Counted from the first letter of the stretch, positions 20,425 to 32,612 are shown. The stretch: DNA of 64,000 bases from Heloderma charlesbogerti (GCA_026122225.1 JANEZZ010003061.1:2232001-2296000); one strand, 5' to 3'. The notes: generated by a model from the letters alone, not told the origin. Numbers and translations are program-made.

Positions 20425-23400
20425 AGCAGTTCCAGATTTAGTAAGTGCCCACCAGCTTGTTCTCAAGCACGGAAAAAAGAGCAGCTGGACTGGGCCTCTC
20501 TGCCTTTTTAACAGCTGAATAACCAGATATATTCAACTTCCCATCACTACATCTCCGTGTATGTCTTAAATGTCTGCTTCCTGTGTGCTTTTTAAAGGCA
20601 CAAAGCCTTTATTGGGGTTTAAAATGTTTCTAAATAATACAGATCACCATTCTTGCCTCAACACCTGACTTGAGTTTATTTTATTTTCATCTTGGGGACA
20701 AGAACTACTTTCGGAGCACTGAAAGGTTGGTCCTTCATGTAAGAATCCTACTAGCCGTTTAAAGCTGGAAAAGTATGAAATAAAAACAATGGGAGAAATA
20801 TTTCATCGACACACAAATATTTGTAATGCTTATTTTCACTCCAAGGATGGCCACCTGAGCCTTCTACATCAGAACAATGCTCTTTTCCCTCTTGTATTTT
20901 GTATTCATTTACTCTGCAATAACCTGGCTTCTGAAGCAGGGTGGGTTGGGATGAAACTAGGCTAGATAATAGGAGATCTATCATCATACTCTAAAAATAA
21001 GTTGAAAGCCACAAGGACAAGGGATTAGTCCTACAGCCTTGGAAGGAAGGGGAAATTGCACCATTTTCTTTCTCTAAATCGCAGCCCTGGAGCTACTATT
21101 TGGCCCACGGGGGAAACACGAAAGTATCACACACGCTTTTCTGTCATCTGGCTGTTTTTCATTTTTTTTAAGTCAGAGATCTGATCATGAACCTCCCGCT
21201 GTTTCACTGAGTTGTACCTTTAGTAAAACTGAATTTAACTGTTTCCACAGCAGCAGCATCACTCTGATACCGAACTCGCATGATGAGTGCTAACAAAAAT
21301 GGAGCTAAAATGGGGCCCTTGAGACACAAGAGGGGAAGGTATCGGCATGCCTCGGGAAACACTAAATTTTGTAGAAGTTAAAAAAAAAAACTTAAAAAAC
21401 CAAGGGGATAACTGCCTCAGGAAAATAGCCCAATGAGGACTGGGTATGCTCAGTAGCTATGGAATGTTGAGTGTCAGTTGGGAAAGAAAATGGGCAAGGG
21501 GAGTGGAATGACCTGTTTCAGCCCTTACAGTATTTGGAACGTGGCCTGGCTGGCTGGCTGGCAAGGCATTCTGAAAAGAATATTTTGTTGCTGTCCCCAC
21601 TTGTTCCCTATAATAGCATATTCAGATGGTTGAGTGTTGACATGACTGGTGTCAAAACAAGGCCACTGAGAAACACGATGAATTGGCCTGCTTGAGCTTT
21701 ACAGTGTGTCGTTTTCTGGAGGGGCTGGCATTTAGTAGAATGTTTTCTCACAATGGAGCTGGTGGGTCTTATAAAAAACCCTACAATTCAGGAATAAATG
21801 TTCCTGCAATTCAGAAATAAATATTCAGCAACATTTATCAGGTGGTTGCGGGGAGTCAAGTACACTGGGATTTGGTGTCTATGTGCTTGCATTTATATGT
21901 ATGTGCCCTAGAGTCTAGATACATTTACCACATACATTTGTGGAGACTCATCAAAGGAAGCTGAAACCCAAAGAATTCTAGCGTGTGTGTGTGTACACTA
22001 ACACAATTTTTCAAAGAAATCCTCACCTTCCCCCAAAGGCAAAATAGGAGCAAAATTAGGACAGAGTTTTACCAGGGACAAATGCCAGAAAAGAGAGATT
22101 ATTCGAGGCAAACGGGGAATGGTTGGAGCATATTTGCCACTGAATTCAATGGGATTTATTTCTAAGTAAACATGCATTGGGATTATACTGAAAGAGAGAC
22201 AGCCATCAAAAACATTTCAAAGTAGGATAATGTAATGTTGAATATCCTAAATACAATCTGGTCATTGTTCAAGTCTTTGAGAGAATGAGTTATTTTTGTC
22301 CCAGTTGTAGCATTATATGAAGATACTTACTGCCAAGCACTTCTTTCCAAGTTGGACAAGCTTAAACATCAGTTTAGTTGCTGCAGATATGGAGATGGCA
22401 TGTGAAATAAAGAAATACAGTCATTTGAAAGTGTGAAGGGGGCAGGGAATTGATTAGATAGATGATGAAGTGGCATCAGTGATGAAAAAGGTGAGGATGG
22501 GAGAACCCAAGGTAATTCATGCCCTCCAAAGAGGAATAAGTGTCAAGACAGTTTTCCTGATGGTTTGGATGCCAACTTTGTAACATCTGTCAACAGCAAT
22601 GTCTTTGAAGACAGCCTGATAATGAAATTCATTGTTGCCTGTCATAATCTGTGTTAAAGGAATAGCACTTTGCTGCAGGCTATGTGAACAGAAGGAAAGG
22701 AAATAAACTCATTAGAACAAAACAAAACAAACTTTGCAATATTCAATATAATGTGGAAAACCTGCCCAAAAGTGGTTTTCTTTCTTAAGACTGCAGAATG
22801 ATTTGTGCCTATATTGGCCTACTTTGAGCATTCTCTCTTGAGAGCTGCCAAATTTGGAGAGCCTACGTGTGGGATAGGGGAAACAAATAGAACATTTTAC
22901 TGGAAAGAAGATAGTATGCTTTGACTGTATTTTGTCTCTCTGTGTCACCCATATTTTATGTTCTTTTTACTCCTGTGACCAGTCAATGTTTCCTTTTGCC
23001 TCTTGGTTGGAACAATATTGTTTATCATCCATTTTATTTTGGAATTGGATTGCAAGCTATTAAGCCCCCCTTTTTAAAAGCCTAGGTGGCATCCAAGTAT
23101 CCTACCGAGATCACACACATAAATACTAACCAGTGTTCTTGGTCTCTTGGCTTCATGGGGAGCTTAGTCCTGTGAAGTTCAGCAATGCTGCCTTAAATGG
23201 TTTGTCACATGTGACATGCAGAGTGTCTTCCTTTATCTTGTTTACTTTCTTAGTCGTGTTTGCATTGATTTAAGCCAGACAGTTTTGCTTCAAGTCAAAG
23301 ACAGTTTTGCATGGAGTAAATGGGTTTTCTGGTGTTTATTATTCAGGGTTGGCTCAAGACATTTTGCTGCCTGAGGCAAATCACACACACACACACCCCA

Positions 23401-23920
23401 CCTTGAAGGTGTGCTGTACCCCAAGCTGGCCATCTGAAGCAGAACATCTCATATGTGCTTTTCACCTCTCTGGCAGTAACAGTACAATAATCAGTCCAAT
23501 CATCGAATAACTAAAAATGTGCTGCCCTTTCATGACACCCCAAATAATCTGCCTGAAACAGCACCTCACTCTGCCTAATGATAGAGCAGCCCTGCTTGTA
23601 GATGCTACCAGCTCTCTCACACAAGTAAAAGGGCTGGTTTTAATGTATGCATGACAGTGCTGACAGCAGCAGTGGCAAACCGAGACTTCTAGGGGGCTAA
23701 TAAAAGAGAAAAAGTTGCCAAAGGCCTGAGAACAGGGTTTACCTTTTATCTGCTACATTTATGCCCCGCCTTTCCATAAAAAATGCCCAAGGCAGCAACA
23801 TATACCACTTTGTGCTAAGGAAGTGTGGCATATAAATATTTTAAATAAAAATTTTAAAATACATTGAGCCTCTACTCAGCAGAGCTCAGTTTTAGATCCA
23901 TTTTCAGTGCATGTCCACTC
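20425..23920. other. Non-coding DNA, putative intron
   Basis: Mostly unique-looking AT-rich sequence with no supported exon. It holds half of a MITE at 22135-22192, a CA repeat at 23382-23398 and a decayed antisense SINE/LINE tail near 23740-23790 ('ctacatttatgccccgcctt'). Confidence 0.4.
22135..22192. mobile_element. Half of a palindromic MITE
   Basis: 'actgaattcaatgggattta', 'ttctaagtaaacatgcattg' and 'ggattatact' are the right half of the family at 18961-19049. Confidence 0.55.
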
Positions 23921-23923
23921 CAA

Positions 23924-24346
23924 GGGCTCAGTCCTATGGGAATAGACGGCCGCCTCCGAACTCAGAGGCCACTGACCATCCAGTGCAAGGCGGACGGAGT
24001 GTGGCGGGGATCCTCTGCTCCGTGCTCCAGCCACCCTGCATTTGTGGCTAGATGGCCGGTTTTGGCTGTCTAACCAGGGCATCTTGGAGCAAGGGTGGTG
24101 CAGGCGTACCAGCGCTTCCGTGGTGCCCTCCCCACCTCCAGGAATGCCCCCTTTCCGTCACTCCGCGCTTTTGTTCTGAGCATGGAGCCTGGGATGACCC
24201 ACACCTCCTATGAGGTGGTGGGGGAAGGGGCGGAGAGTCAGATTTCTGGGAACCGAGCTCGGAGCACTGGCTCCAAACTCAGTTCCCAGAAACCAAAAAA
24301 TCCTATGGCCGTCTAGATGCTGTCTAGCAGCCATAGGATTGCACCC
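23924..24346. mobile_element. Long Harbinger-like MITE (423 bp)
   Basis: GGGCTCAGTCCTATGGG at left and GCCATAGGATTGCACCC at right. The flanks are CAA and TAA. The GC-rich interior has internal inverted blocks ('gggaaccgagctcggag', 'actcagttcccagaaacc'). The same architecture occurs at 40177-40618 and 60061-60487. Confidence 0.65.
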
Positions 24347-24385
24347 TAAGGTGTTACTTGTTGCTATTTAATAGTACTTGCAATA

Positions 24386-26017
24386 CAGTCAAGGACAGAA
24401 ATATTGGAACAAGGATAATTGTTTTGGTAGTTAGCCTCTGTACACCACCACAATGAAGTTAAAAGGGAACACACCCAGATAGGAGTGTCAGCTGTAATTC
24501 AAGGGGTTTGACAAAAGTGGGGCACTAACCATTCAGGAAGGACAGCCAGTGGCATACACTCCCCCCCCCATCATTGGTGGATCATAAGTAATGGAACGAA
24601 TGGCTGACAAGCAGCTGCATGGCCAGGTGTGGCCTGTTTCCTGGGTACCTCATGACCAGTCAAGCAGATAAAAGGCCTGGAGGTGGTTCTGAGTGTTACA
24701 TTTGCATTTGGTTGTTGTTCATTGGAACTCCCAACATGAGGTCCAAAGAGGTGTCCATGCTAGTGAAGGAGGCCATCAATAGGCTGAGGAAACAAACCCA
24801 TCAGAGAGATAGCAAAAACAGTGGGAGTGGCCAACACAACAGTTTGGAACATCCTGAAAAAGAAGGAATTAACTGGCAAGCTCAGCAACAGCAAAAGGCC
24901 TGGAAGACCATGGAAGACAACTAAAGTGGATGACCGCAGAATTCTGCTCATGGTGAAGAGGATCCCTTTCACAACATCTAGCCAGATCAAGAATGCTCTT
25001 GCGGAGGTAGGCATGTCATTGTCAACATCTACAGTCAAGAGACGGCTGTGTGAATGCAAATACAGAGGCTTCACAACAAGGTGCAAACCGCTGGTAACAC
25101 TCAAGAACCAAAAGACCAGATCAGCCTTTGCCAGCAAACACCTAAAAATCCTGCCCAGTTCTGGAATAAGATTCTTTGGACTGATGAAACCAAGATTAAC
25201 TTGTACCAGAATGAAGAGAAACGTATGGAGAAGGAAAGGAACAGCTCATGATCCAAAGCATATCACATCATCTGTCAAACATGGTGGAGGCAGTGTTATG
25301 GCATGGGCATGGATGGCTGTCAATGGAACTGGGTCACTGGTGTTTATTGATGACCTAAGTGCTGATAAAAGCAGCAGGATGAATTCTGAAGTGTATAGGG
25401 CTATACTTTCTGCTCAGATTCAGCCAAATGCTGCCAAACTGATAGGATGCTGCTTCATATTGCAGATGGATAATAACCCAAAACATACAGCAAAAGCTAT
25501 CCAAGAGTTTCTGAAGGCAAAGAAGTGGGATGTTCTTCAATGGCCAAGTCAGTCACCTGATCTCAACCCAATAGAGCATGCTTTTCTCTTCCTGAAGACC
25601 AGACTGAAGGCAGAAAGATGCACAAACAAGCAGCAGCTGAAGGCAGCTGCAGTAAAGGCCTGGCAAAGCATCTCAATGGAGTAAACTCAGCATTTGGTCA
25701 TGTCCATGGGTTGCAGACCTCAGGCAGTCATTGCCTGCACAGGATTTTTATCCAGGTATTAAAGGTGATCCTTAAGTTTGAAATGATGTTGGTTTGTTCC
25801 ATTACTTATGAGCTACCAACGATGGGTGTGTGTGTATGCCACTGGCTGTCCTTCCTGAATGGTTAGTGCCCCACTTTTGTCAAACCCCTTGAATTACAGC
25901 TGAAAGTTTTGACTTCACTCCCACCTGGGTGTGTTTCCTTTCAACTTCAATGTGGTGGTGCACAGAGGCCAACTGCCAAAACAGTTATCCTTGTTCCAGT
26001 ATTTCTGGCCCTGACTG
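24386..26017 (+). mobile_element. Tc1/mariner DNA transposon, full length
   Basis: 1632 bp bounded by TA on both sides (24384-24385, 26018-26019). The termini are CAGTCAAGGACAGAAATA and, inverted from the right, CAGTCAGGGCCAGAAATA. The inverted repeats are long, about 180-190 bp each: 'aaggacagccagtggcatac' near 24537 pairs with 'gtatgccactggctgtcctt' near 25834. A DD34E transposase relic lies between them. Complete ends with a dead gene make it a fossil that could only move if supplied with transposase. Confidence 0.9.
24736..25684 (+). pseudogene. Tc1-like transposase, DD34E, frameshifted
   Basis: The ATG at 24736 starts MRSKEVSMLVKEAINRLR, the N-terminal DNA-binding region. A frameshift near 24800-24820 leads into VANTTVWNILKKKELTGKLS and the GRP-type linker RPGRPWKTTK. 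From about 25150 to 25220 the family's first catalytic motif (WTDETKINLY) lies in a different frame, so the main frame loses the first aspartate. The main frame then continues with VKHGGGSVMAWAWM, the second Asp (QMDNNPKHTAK) and SPDLNPIEH with the Glu. There are exactly 34 residues between D and E. The stop follows WQSISME at 25682-25684. Three or more frameshifts make it non-functional. Confidence 0.88.
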
Positions 26018-26023
26018 TATAAC

Positions 26024-26215
26024 TGCATTTATATCCCACCTTTTTTCCTCCAAGTAACCCAGAGCAGTGTACATAATCCTCTTCTCCATTTTACCCTCAC
26101 AACAGCAACCCTATGAGGTGGGTTGGGCTGAGAGTCTGTGACTGGCCCAAAGTCACCCAGTGAGCTTCCATGGCTGAGTGCGGATTAGAACCTGGGTCTC
26201 CCAAGTAAGGTACCT
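26024..26215 (-). mobile_element. CORE-SINE, antisense
   Basis: The complement of the SINE at 49275-49507. Landmarks are 'gtgactggcccaaagtcacc' (the CORE segment inverted), 'ctcatagggtt'-type pieces and a B-box-like 'gattagaacctgggtctccc'. The tail is at the left ('tgcatttatatcccacc'). Confidence 0.75.
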
Positions 26216-26607
26216 TACCTCCTATACTGGAAATTAGGTAGGTGGGTGGGTAGAATCAGTTGCTGAAACATGAAGTTCTAACACAGATGAGGATGTCTTG
26301 ATCATGTGCAGAGCACCTTTCTTGCACTATTGTTGAAGCAAGAGCTAAGTGTCACACATCTTTGGGATAAAATCTATAGGTTTCCAGAGAAGTGGGTGAC
26401 TACTTCCAGGAAAGCCAGTGGCTACCTTTTAATTATTTTAATTTAGAAAAGACAGAGGGGATGGGGGGACACAACAGATCTGTTGCACCATTACACCTAA
26501 ATCTTCCTTCCAATACAGTATACACAAACACCCTCCCTGCTTGAAACTCTAGTCCCCCACTCCCTACCAGAGAGACAACTGCAACCACCTCAACTCCGAC
26601 TGACAAA
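26216..26607. other. Non-coding DNA, no gene seen
   Basis: No exon or repeat family recognised. Confidence 0.4.
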
Positions 26608-26729
26608 GGCTGAACCTACACACAGCAGTTATACCATTATCATAACTATTGGTACATATGACACCAATGGGCACCAATAGTTATGATCAAGGTATGATAA
26701 CGGTATAACTGCTATGTGTAGATTCAGCC
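26608..26729. mobile_element. Palindromic MITE, TIR GGCTGAAyCTACACA
   Basis: 122 bp. The left arm GGCTGAACCTACACACAGC is followed by 'agttataccattatcataac'. The right arm is its inverse, ending GATTCAGCC. The centre contains 'tggtacatatgacaccaatg'. AAA lies on both sides, too short and simple to prove a duplication. Confidence 0.7.
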
Positions 26730-26954
26730 AAAGCTGAGCTTCCTGCAAGGAGATGGAGACTAAGAGCAACTCCAGGGCGCATGCTGCCTGGCTCCTCTCC
26801 CTGCCCAAATCTGCTCACTCATGCGCGTGCCTTGGCAGCTGCATTGGCAAGGCAATGATGGCCTTTCCTGCTGCTGCTCTCTTTACAGATTCCCTATCCC
26901 CACCTGTACAACACTCTCTGCTGATCTTGTTTAATGGAGGGATGCTAGTCTGAG

Positions 26955-27040
26955 GCTGGATTCCCATAGACACCCAGGAGCATGTCCCACTGAACTCGGT
27001 GGGAGTTACTTCTGAGTAAACCTGTATAGGATTGTAAATG
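26955..27040. mobile_element. Decayed palindromic MITE, family of 18961
   Basis: 'tcccactgaactcggtggga' core followed by 'gttacttctgagtaaacctg' and 'tataggattgtaa'. The left arm is degraded. Confidence 0.55.
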
Positions 27041-27354
27041 CCTCTCCATTTAACTGAAGATTGACAGCCACTCCAGCAGCAGGTGGCCCCCGGGGAGGAA
27101 CAGGCCAGAGGGCAGCCAGAGGTGTTGCTGCGGGCACCTTCTCCTTCCCCCCACCCCACTTTCCCACATGCAGGCAGTTCCCACAGGTCTGTGGGTGCTC
27201 TCTCTCCATCTGTGGTAGAGCATGAGGGGAGCATAGCAGCACAGCCATATGGCAGCCCATTCAGACAGAGGACTGTTCTCTGTAAAAGAGGACGCATGGC
27301 CCCTCTACAAGGGCACTGGAGCCCCAACAGCTGCCCTAAATTGCCAGGTGCTGA
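27041..27354. other. GC-rich non-coding stretch
   Basis: Contains long overlapping open frames on both strands, caused by GC richness. No motif or splice signal supports a gene. Confidence 0.35.
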
Positions 27355-27456
27355 TACCTAGCCTGTCAAACAGAAACTTCATGGCTGACAGGAGATTTGA
27401 ATCTAGGGCTCCTTAGTGTAAACCCAACACTCTTGCCACAACACTGCCCTGGCTCC
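27355..27456 (-). mobile_element. tRNA-derived SINE head, antisense
   Basis: The complement reads with a B-box-like 'gattcaaatctcc' and A-box-like 'gcagtgttgtggcaagagtg', similar to the CORE-SINE head at 49290-49340. Only the 5' part is present. Confidence 0.5.
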
Positions 27457-27570
27457 AACCAAAGCCTCCTTAGTCCCTGTTCCTGCCTTCTCAGTTGTGG
27501 GAGAAGCCACAGGTTGCCACTGCTGCCATAAACCTACTCAACCCATGAAGCTAGCTCCACAGAATGGAGT

Positions 27571-27755
27571 TGTGGCTGCAAAGTCCCAGGGCATAGTCTG
27601 AAGGCACAGGAGGCAGCCACCTTGCTGAAGCTAAGCAGGGCTGGGTGTGGGCAGTGCTTGGAGGGGAGACCACCTGGAAACCACATGCAGCCACCTTGAG
27701 TTCCACAGTGGAAGAAAGGTGGGGTATAAATGGAATGAATGAATGAATGAAAAGC
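27571..27755 (+). mobile_element. 5S rRNA-derived SINE
   Basis: 'gaagctaagcagggctggg', 'cagtgcttggaggggagacc' and 'acctgg' are the recognisable 3' half of 5S rRNA with its internal promoter region. They are followed by a tail 'ccaccttgagttccacagtg', 'gtggggtataaatggaatg' and a GAAT repeat. This is the layout of 5S-derived SINEs (SINE3-like) with an L2-like tail. An antisense copy lies at 35381. Confidence 0.75.
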
Positions 27756-30180
27756 ATTTCCAGTGAGGTGTCTTATGGAAACCACTGACGTGGCATATTG
27801 CCCTTGAAGGTCTGGTTCAGCCCCTGTGGATATTGATAGGAGAGAAATGTAATGGCTGCCCCTTCCAACTTACCACCAATGATAGCATGTCTGCACCTGC
27901 AGACTTCTTGCTTTGTCTGCATCTTTTTGTCCTTGCATTTTCAAATCCCTGTAAAGATTTTGTTTCATTCTGGAATAGGAATGCTGTTTCGGAGCATTTG
28001 AAAGAATTTGTTGGTCCGCTTCTTTGTTTTATGGTTGGTCCCTCCCCACCCCACCCTCATGCCCCTTGAAAAGTCTAATCCAGACATTTCCTTGAAGCAA
28101 AAATCTGTCTACATAGTGACAGAAAATGAATAGGAATGGCATGAGTGGGGGTAGAAAAAAGAGGGAACCAGGCACGTAGTCACTGAAATGCTCTCAACAG
28201 GCCCTTTAGTTCTGATCTGCTTTATTGATGGAATGGCAGATTTTGGGCTTAGATAACTGGCATACATAGATTTTTTTCTAATGGCATTGGTGCCTTTGAT
28301 CTAGACCACAGTCTAGATCATGACTATTCACCAGTGGCTAAGTACTTGCATTCCAACAATTCTACTTACTAAAGTCATTTAGACAGACTGAAAAACACTG
28401 AGCAATATTGACAAAAAGCAGGGTTTGTGTGTCTATTCCATCATCCACCTCTGTACTTGTAGAGTTACAAGGCTTAAAAAAAAAAATTCTAGTAGATGCC
28501 TGGCCTCTAAAGCCGACCCTGATTTCTACACATTCTATAAGTGCTTGTTCATTTCCGCCACATTCCTGAGATTCAAGTTTAAATTTGTTGGCAGCTATCA
28601 CATTTATTGCAGCATTCTTCACAGTGAAAGAAATGTATATTTTAAATTATAGGTGTTGTGCTGAATAAAATTATACAGAGAAACCAGAAGCTTTTTAAAA
28701 GGATCAAAATTATTCCTATCAACAGAGAAGCAACACGTCATGCCTAGTATATATTTACTTTAAATTCTGGGGGAAAATATGTGAGCCACTATAATACTGT
28801 ACTTAGAATATTGGACTGGGGAGACTGGATTGGAAGATTCTGGGGCAACCAGAATCTTCTATCCTAACTTACTTTCAGGGCTGTTGTATACTGTTATAAG
28901 TACAAAAGAGCTTCATTAGTTTGGACAAAATGTCCATCTAGTCTAGAGCCCTTTCCAGATACTGATCAGTCAGATGCTTCTGGGAAGCTTGGAAGCAGGA
29001 CATGAACTCGCAGCCCTCTCCTGCTTTTTGTCCGCAGCATCTGGTATTCAGAGGTACACTGCTGAAAACATAAAAGTTCCATTTTGCCATCATAGCTGAT
29101 ATGATAGAGCTATGCTGCCCCAAGCACACGAGCGTAATAAAATTACATATAATTCTGGAGTTGATTTAAGCACAACATTTTATACTGGAACTTCTTGGAT
29201 GATCACTATATGTTTGAATAAACTAAAACAAATATTTAATTTTATTATATCATTATCCCAATTTTCAGACAAATATTGTGTCCCAAAGAGGCTCGCATCA
29301 ATAAAACAAAAATGAGTGACAGGCCCTGCAAACTAAAAAGACAAAGCATGCAAGGAAAGGAGAGTGGAGGAGAGAGAAAAAGTAGAGGAGGGACATCAGT
29401 TTAACAAGGCCAGAACAAGGGGTGAGTTGTGAACAGGCATTTATACCCAGTTGGGGCCAGGCTGATGTTCCCTTTTTGGTGCCTTGCTTGGACAGAGCTG
29501 CTACAACTGACCCACAACCTTTGCTCCTCTGACTGGTGGCAGAGATCAGAGGATGCTTCTTCTCCTGATCCCCTCATTTTTGCAGCCTGAGGACAACTGA
29601 CAGTTGAAGCTGAGTGTCCTTTCTGCTGGCAGGGCAGGGGAAGGGAGCTCCATGGAGCTGTTCCTCCATTGGCCAATAGATGGAGCTGGTCTTTCTCTTG
29701 CCATGATGTTCTGTCTTCCTGGGAGGAAGCCAGGCAGGGCAAGCAACCCTCCTGTAGCCCCTGGTTTGCAGGCCAGTCCAGAGCATGCTTCCCATCTGCT
29801 CTGCACTCAGAGGGCCAAATATACCAAGTGAAGTGGCATTTAAGCACCATGCTAGATGTAGCATTAAATGCATGATTGAATTTAATGTGTCTAGGTTTTT
29901 TTTCTTTTCAATAACTGCAACGGGGGGGACGGGGACGGGACGACAACCAGATTCGATCTATGACACACAGGGAGTGAAGAGTTGAAACCTCCCCCCTCAG
30001 TTGCTGTTTGCCCTAGGAGGGAAGCTTCTGTTGACGCATCCATAGCAGCACATGTCAAGAGTCTAATACATGAATTTATGTGCACAATGTAGTTCCCTCC
30101 TGGGGATTCATGTGCTTTCAAAAAGATCCCCTCAAGAGGCAGATTGGCAGTGATTCTTTTCTTACTATTTAGCTATTTGG
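27756..30180. other. Non-coding DNA, putative intron
   Basis: No supported exon. 29390-29860 has a different, less AT-rich composition and several overlapping open frames. It may be an old interspersed repeat, but I could not identify a family. Confidence 0.35.
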
Positions 30181-30313
30181 GGGCACAATCCTATGCATGT
30201 TTAGACAGAACACAGTCCTTCAACTCATAGCATTCCCCAGCCAGCATGGCTGGCTGGGGAATGCTGTGAGTTGAAGGACTGTGTTCTGTCTAAACATGCA
30301 TAGGATTGTGCCC
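30181..30313. mobile_element. Near-perfect 133-bp palindromic MITE
   Basis: Two 65-bp arms separated by ATG. The left arm starts GGGCACAATCCTATGCATG and the right arm ends CATGCATAGGATTGTGCCC. Only one arm mismatch was found (catag/ctgtg near the centre). Harbinger-like family of 14650-15260. TTA follows on the right but the left flank is TGG, so no clear duplication. Confidence 0.8.
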
Positions 30314-30405
30314 TTAATTGTTTTAAAGTTTGTATCTTCAATATTTTTAGACCACGTTTTATTACAATGACATATTATATTTATAATGTTGTATTTTATA
30401 TATAT

Positions 30406-30478
30406 TTTTATGAATTGTGAACTGCCCAGAGAGCCTTGGCTATTGGGCGATACAGAAATGAAATAAATAAAAATACAG
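30406..30478 (+). mobile_element. L2-type LINE/SINE 3' tail
   Basis: 'gaactgcccagagagccttg' and 'tattgggcgatacagaaatg' followed by AAATAAATAAAAA. Confidence 0.7.
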
Positions 30479-30479
30479 C

Positions 30480-32005
30480 AAGTAAAAACACAACTTTCAC
30501 CCTCAGAACCACATTCCATTTTGCAGAAGCTCTCAGGGGACCACATTCCACTGGTGGGTGGGGCCAAAGGCAAAAATAGGAGCGTGGAACTCTTCCTGCC
30601 TATAACTAAGCCTTAGGGGAGGCATTTCAACCTTTTAGAATGGGGGGAAAAAACTGTACAAAAGTTAGGAAACCACCAAACGATCAGTGGTTGGGGGAAA
30701 GGCATGGGGCCGGGGGAGAGGGTGTGGTTATCTGGGGAACCCAGAGAGCCAGATTTGACCCCCAGGCCTGAATTTCTGCACCCCTGGCCTACAGAATGCA
30801 CATGGGATAGCAATAAAATAACATTTATCGTCTCAAAGTCTTATTGCTTCTTTTTCCTTCTAGTGAAACTGTGATTATAATTACTGATTATAATTTGGTA
30901 AGACTATCAGAGGACAAACCACATTGGGTTTTGGGTGGATTAAACTATAATAAACAAATAAATAAAAATAAAATAAAATGATACATCTACTTAATGAGCC
31001 GTCGGTTCCCTATCGTCGCTAGGTAAGAAATTTAGCCTCAAGATTAAAAAAAATAAAAACCTGCTTCAAAGTCTGTTGAGAAGACTATCCAGTTCTGTAG
31101 CTGGATGGCTTCCTAGCATGCAGTCAAATTATTCTTGGGACCACATTATAAGAGGGGCTCCCCCGCCCCTACAGGTTGATAATCAGTATGTAGGGGAAAT
31201 GGCATGCATTAAGCAGACCTATGTTTTATTGTTGCCCCGCATCGAGTATAATGAATTTTCTGTTACACACCATGTTGTGCAAGCTCTACATTAATAAAAT
31301 TTAGTGCTTGTCAGCTTTCCTGCAGTTCAGCAGTAGTTTGATGCAGCCCTTAAAAATATATGGACTATTGAGTCTTAGTCCAAATGCTTCTTTTGTGCCA
31401 AATTTCCAATTAGCGAATGCCATTTTATTAACAAAACCCCACTGAGCTCCATCTTTCAGGATAATGAAAGCCATTTTTGCTCTCCTTAATTTAATACACC
31501 ATTTAAAGGGCTATTGAACAAGACAGGAACAAATTCTAATGGAGGGAATTAGTATGATTTTACATTCTGGGAGCTCTTTGAAGCTTGTCTTTATCTACCT
31601 TCTTGCCTAGGAAGCTTTTCAAAAGGAATATGAAGAAAAAAGTTATAGTTTGAAAGCAGTCAATGAGCAGTAGAGTATGACTAAGTATATTTTTGTATAT
31701 GTAGCTTCAATTGTACCGTGCTAATATAATGCCTGGGTTGTGTAGAATATAGACTTTTTTAGTCTCTGTTCTAGCCCAAAAAGACAACATTAACACATGT
31801 CATAAACACCATAAGCTTAAATGCACTTTTTAGGGACAAATTTGATGTTGCAATAAACATGTACCTGTTGCACGAAACAGCTATCACACGTCTATTTCTC
31901 CCTCATAGTTCATAATGCCTAGTTAGAATTTTGGTCATGTGAAGTCATGATGTTTCACATTTCTTTGTTCACACACACACACTTGAAATAGAAAGTTGAA
32001 AACCC
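30480..32005. other. Non-coding DNA, no gene seen
   Basis: 30530-30830 resembles a decayed hAT-type repeat ('ttccactggtgggtggggcc'), family not fixed. The rest is AT-rich without exons. Confidence 0.35.
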
Positions 32006-32100
32006 CAATCAATCAATCAATCAATCAATCACATTTATTTGTATAACACCTTTCCACAAAGAAATTCCACCCAAAGTGGTTACAACAAATTAAATAAGGA
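32006..32100 (-). repeat. AATC microsatellite plus antisense SINE/LINE tail
   Basis: (AATC) repeated about six times at 32009-32031, followed by 'catttatttgtataacacc' and 'tttccacaaagaaattccac'. Together they look like the A-rich 3' end and tail of an L2/SINE-type element in reverse. Confidence 0.5.
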
Positions 32101-32129
32101 CAATAATTTAAACTTTAGCTCAGCCATGG

Positions 32130-32275
32130 CCTTGCAGCAGAGGTGGATAATTTGTGGCAGTCCATGTGCTTTGGCCTACAACTCTGATCAGCCCTAGTTA
32201 GCATAACCAATGGTCAGGAATGCTGGAAGTTGTAATCCAAAACATCTGAAGGGCACTAGGTTGGGGAAGGCAGTC
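32130..32275. mobile_element. hAT-type MITE
   Basis: 'cagaggtggataatttgtgg' to 'ctaggttggggaaggcag', with 'ggcctacaactctgatcagc' and its inverse 'ctggaagttgtaatccaaaa'. A mix of the two hAT MITE types seen at 1392 and 8677. Confidence 0.6.
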
Positions 32276-32534
32276 ATACTGAACGATCCTGGGTAAGAGC
32301 CAAAACAGATTTTATTTTAAATCTGTAGCAGCTGCAGATTCTTTTTCATTGTTACTCTAGAGTAGGTGCAGGGCACCAATCTGGATTGGGACCCTAGCAT
32401 GCGGTAGTAGGAGGGCTTTTAAGATCTAGATTGGGACTCTCCATCTACTCTAGAGTACCAAAGAAAAAATATGTAGTTGCTAGGTATGGGTGTAAAGTAA
32501 TGTCTGTTTTGGTCCTGAGTCACTCTTTCTTAGG

Positions 32535-32612
32535 TTGCACTTCTAAGCAAGCTAGGAAGTGAGCCTAATCTGAATGCAGTGGGACTTACATCTATGTAAA
32601 TCTGCATAGAAC
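32535..32612. mobile_element. Decayed palindromic MITE, family of 18961
   Basis: 'cagtgggacttacatctat' and 'gtaaatctgcatagaactgc' form the right arm. The left arm is weak. Confidence 0.5.

Noticed and set aside
26815..27327. 170-codon open frame on the minus strand
   Set aside because: GC-rich region with competing frames on both strands, no recognisable domain, partly overlaps a MITE.
27600..27690. 5S rRNA gene
   Set aside because: Only the 3' half is similar and it continues into a LINE-like tail, so it is a SINE.
29401..29850. 149-codon minus-strand frame
   Set aside because: Three overlapping frames of similar length on the same strand and no domain; the region may be an old repeat.
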